Positions 63,002 through 64,000 of a stretch of 64,000 nt of DNA are shown one piece after another (positions within the stretch are counted from its first letter, which is position 1; every line of letters starts with the position of its first letter). The translations under genes were made by a program, and so were the position numbers. Where the stretch lies: assembly GCF_002252625.1 (NCBI RefSeq), contig NZ_NQKW01000001.1, positions 310,001 to 374,000 on the forward strand, given 5' to 3'. The notes under the pieces are model-generated. The model made no database searches, was not told the origin of the DNA, and worked only from the letters and a program-made list of their open reading frames with translations. This DNA is from Synechococcus sp. 1G10 (GTDB lineage: Bacteria; Cyanobacteriota; Cyanobacteriia; PCC-6307; Cyanobiaceae).

Positions 63002-63868
63002 TCAGAAATCGCGGTCGGTGAGGATCTCGCAGCCATCGGAGCTGACCACGATGGTGTGCTCCCACTGGGCCGAGAGCGATCCATCCACCGTCACGACCGT
63101 CCAGCGATCGCGCAGGGTGCGGCACTCCTTGCTGCCGGCATTGAGGATCGGCTCCACCGCCAGGGTCATGCCAGCGCGCAGCTTGACGTTGGGCAGGTCG
63201 TTGGTGCGGAAGTTGAACACCGACGGCTCCTCATGCAGATTGCGGCCCACGCCATGGCCGGTGAAGTCCTCCACCACGCTGTAGCCATGGGCCTCGACGT
63301 GGTCCTGCACGGCGCCGGCGATGTCGAGCAGGGTGTTGCCGGCCTTGATCCGGGCGAGACCACGCATCAACGATTCCTGGGCCACGCGGCTGAGGCGGGT
63401 GGCGTCCTCGGAACATTCGCCCACGCAGATGCTGACGCAACTGTCGCCGTGGTAGCCCTCGAAGTAGGCGCCGGTGTCGATCTTGACCAGGTCACCGGCC
63501 TTGATCACCTGTTTGGCACTGGGGATGCCGTGGACCACCTGGTCGTTGATGCTGGCGCAGATGCTGGCCGGAAAGCCGTGGTAGCCCTTGAAGCTGGGGG
63601 TGGCCCCCATGGCGCGGATGCGCTCTTCCGCGTGGCGGTCGAGATCGGCGGTGGTCATCCCTGGAGCTGCCATCTCCATGATTTCACGCAGCACCGTGGC
63701 AACGATGCGGCTGGCCTGGCGCATCACCTGGATCTCGCGCGCCGATTTGATCTCGACGCCCCGGCGTCCCTTCTGAATGCGCGGGCCGGTGCTGGTGGTG
63801 GCGCTGGCAGCCTTGGTGGTGGAGGCCTTGGTTGAGGAGCCCGCCAGCAGGTCAGCAAAAAGATTCAT
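63002..63868 (-). CDS. map: Methionine aminopeptidase type I
   Basis: A 288-residue enzyme. Metal ligands are in [18 protein letters not shown] (two Asp), [13 protein letters not shown] (His), LAVEPIL (Glu) and [10 protein letters not shown] (Glu); [22 protein letters not shown] is the substrate pocket. The first 35 residues ([20 protein letters not shown]) are a Ser/Thr/Ala-rich extension that most bacterial MAPs lack. ATG 63868. Confidence 0.96.
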   Translation of the reverse strand: MNLFADLLAGSSTKASTTKAASATTSTGPRIQKGRRGVEIKSAREIQVMRQASRIVATVLREIMEMAAPGMTTADLDRHAEERIRAMGATPSFKGYHGFPASICASINDQVVHGIPSAKQVIKAGDLVKIDTGAYFEGYHGDSCVSICVGECSEDATRLSRVAQESLMRGLARIKAGNTLLDIAGAVQDHVEAHGYSVVEDFTGHGVGRNLHEEPSVFNFRTNDLPNVKLRAGMTLAVEPILNAGSKECRTLRDRWTVVTVDGSLSAQWEHTIVVSSDGCEILTDRDF

Positions 63869-63917
63869 CGACGGGGCCCGGGCAATCCAGGATTCAAGCT
63901 ATCAACTTTCCTCATCG

Positions 63918-64000
63918 ATGCTGTCGACCATGCAGGTCCTGGCCCGACTGCGCCGCTGGCATGCCCTGATCGGGCCGGTGGTGGTGCTGCCACTGCTGAT
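63918..64000 (+). CDS. PepSY-type membrane protein, N-terminal fragment (cut by window end)
   Basis: Only 27 codons are present: MLSTMQVLARLRRWHALIGP followed by the start of a hydrophobic helix. The RRWHALIG pattern is typical of the first helix of PepSY-associated membrane proteins. ATG 63930 is an alternative start. Identification is tentative because the gene leaves the window. Confidence 0.5.
   Translation, partial: MLSTMQVLARLRRWHALIGPVVVLPLL

Noticed and set aside
1-64000. CRISPR array, insertion sequence, tRNA or prophage signals
   Set aside because: I saw no spaced repeats of CRISPR type, transposase motifs, tRNA cloverleaf sequences or phage genes; intergenic spacers are short throughout.

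Overview
The window is a 64 kb piece of a GC-rich unicellular cyanobacterial chromosome, best matched to the Cyanobium/Synechococcus group. The markers are a phycobilisome core subunit (apcF), phycocyanobilin synthesis (pcyA), geranylgeranyl reductase (chlP), SipA, CcsA-type cytochrome c maturation, ferredoxin sulfite reductase, class II FBPase/SBPase and the EbsA pilus protein. Genes are densely packed, many overlap by 1 to 4 nt, and GTG/TTG starts are common. I see no tRNA, rRNA, insertion sequence, prophage or CRISPR array. The visible gene order is core-genome housekeeping, with one accessory-looking respiratory/oxidative block at 46-57 kb.

Layout. 0-4.4 kb: 5' end of glnA facing apcF, a glyoxylate-type aminotransferase, tadA and a PLP decarboxylase. 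4.4-12.3 kb: a small membrane protein overlapping tail to tail with a GTPase; FHA-PBP1A, lspA and bioY in an overlapping leftward run; divergent sipA; then a pair of M16 peptidase-like genes. 12.4-20.2 kb: pcyA-devB-devC-devA, a small basic protein, a glycosyltransferase, rpsB-tsf and an acidic hypothetical protein. 20.2-30.2 kb: recG, a D-Ala-D-Ala dipeptidase, a secreted small protein, sir, glyS, chlP and a VanY-type carboxypeptidase. 30.3-36 kb: typA, a DUF309 protein, the LPS-export genes lptA-lptB-lptF and ccsA. 36-46 kb: carbon metabolism (rpe, glpX, glgC, gnd, pgl) with hemA, a CIA30-family protein, ilvD and small hypotheticals.

46-57.5 kb, leftward: the most distinctive block. Two DUF2231 membrane proteins, then cytochrome oxidase subunits II, I and III, then a GMC-family FAD dehydrogenase, all overlapping or a few nt apart. 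Subunit II lacks the Cys/His/Met ligands of CuA, as expected for the cyanobacterial alternative respiratory terminal oxidase (ARTO). The dehydrogenase is translationally coupled to subunit III, which suggests a substrate-to-oxygen module. A 49-codon single-helix membrane ORF sits just upstream. Beyond it lie ggt (gamma-glutamyltransferase) and a fused 5-oxoprolinase, also overlapping, which together look like a glutathione/gamma-glutamyl salvage pair.

57.5-64 kb: yajQ, a MAPEG protein, a divergent stomatin/NfeD pair, a DprA-like Rossmann protein, a DRTGG/BioD-like protein, EbsA, a short-chain dehydrogenase, map, and the start of a PepSY-type membrane protein cut by the window end. Functional calls rest on motif and family recognition by eye; no database search was run.
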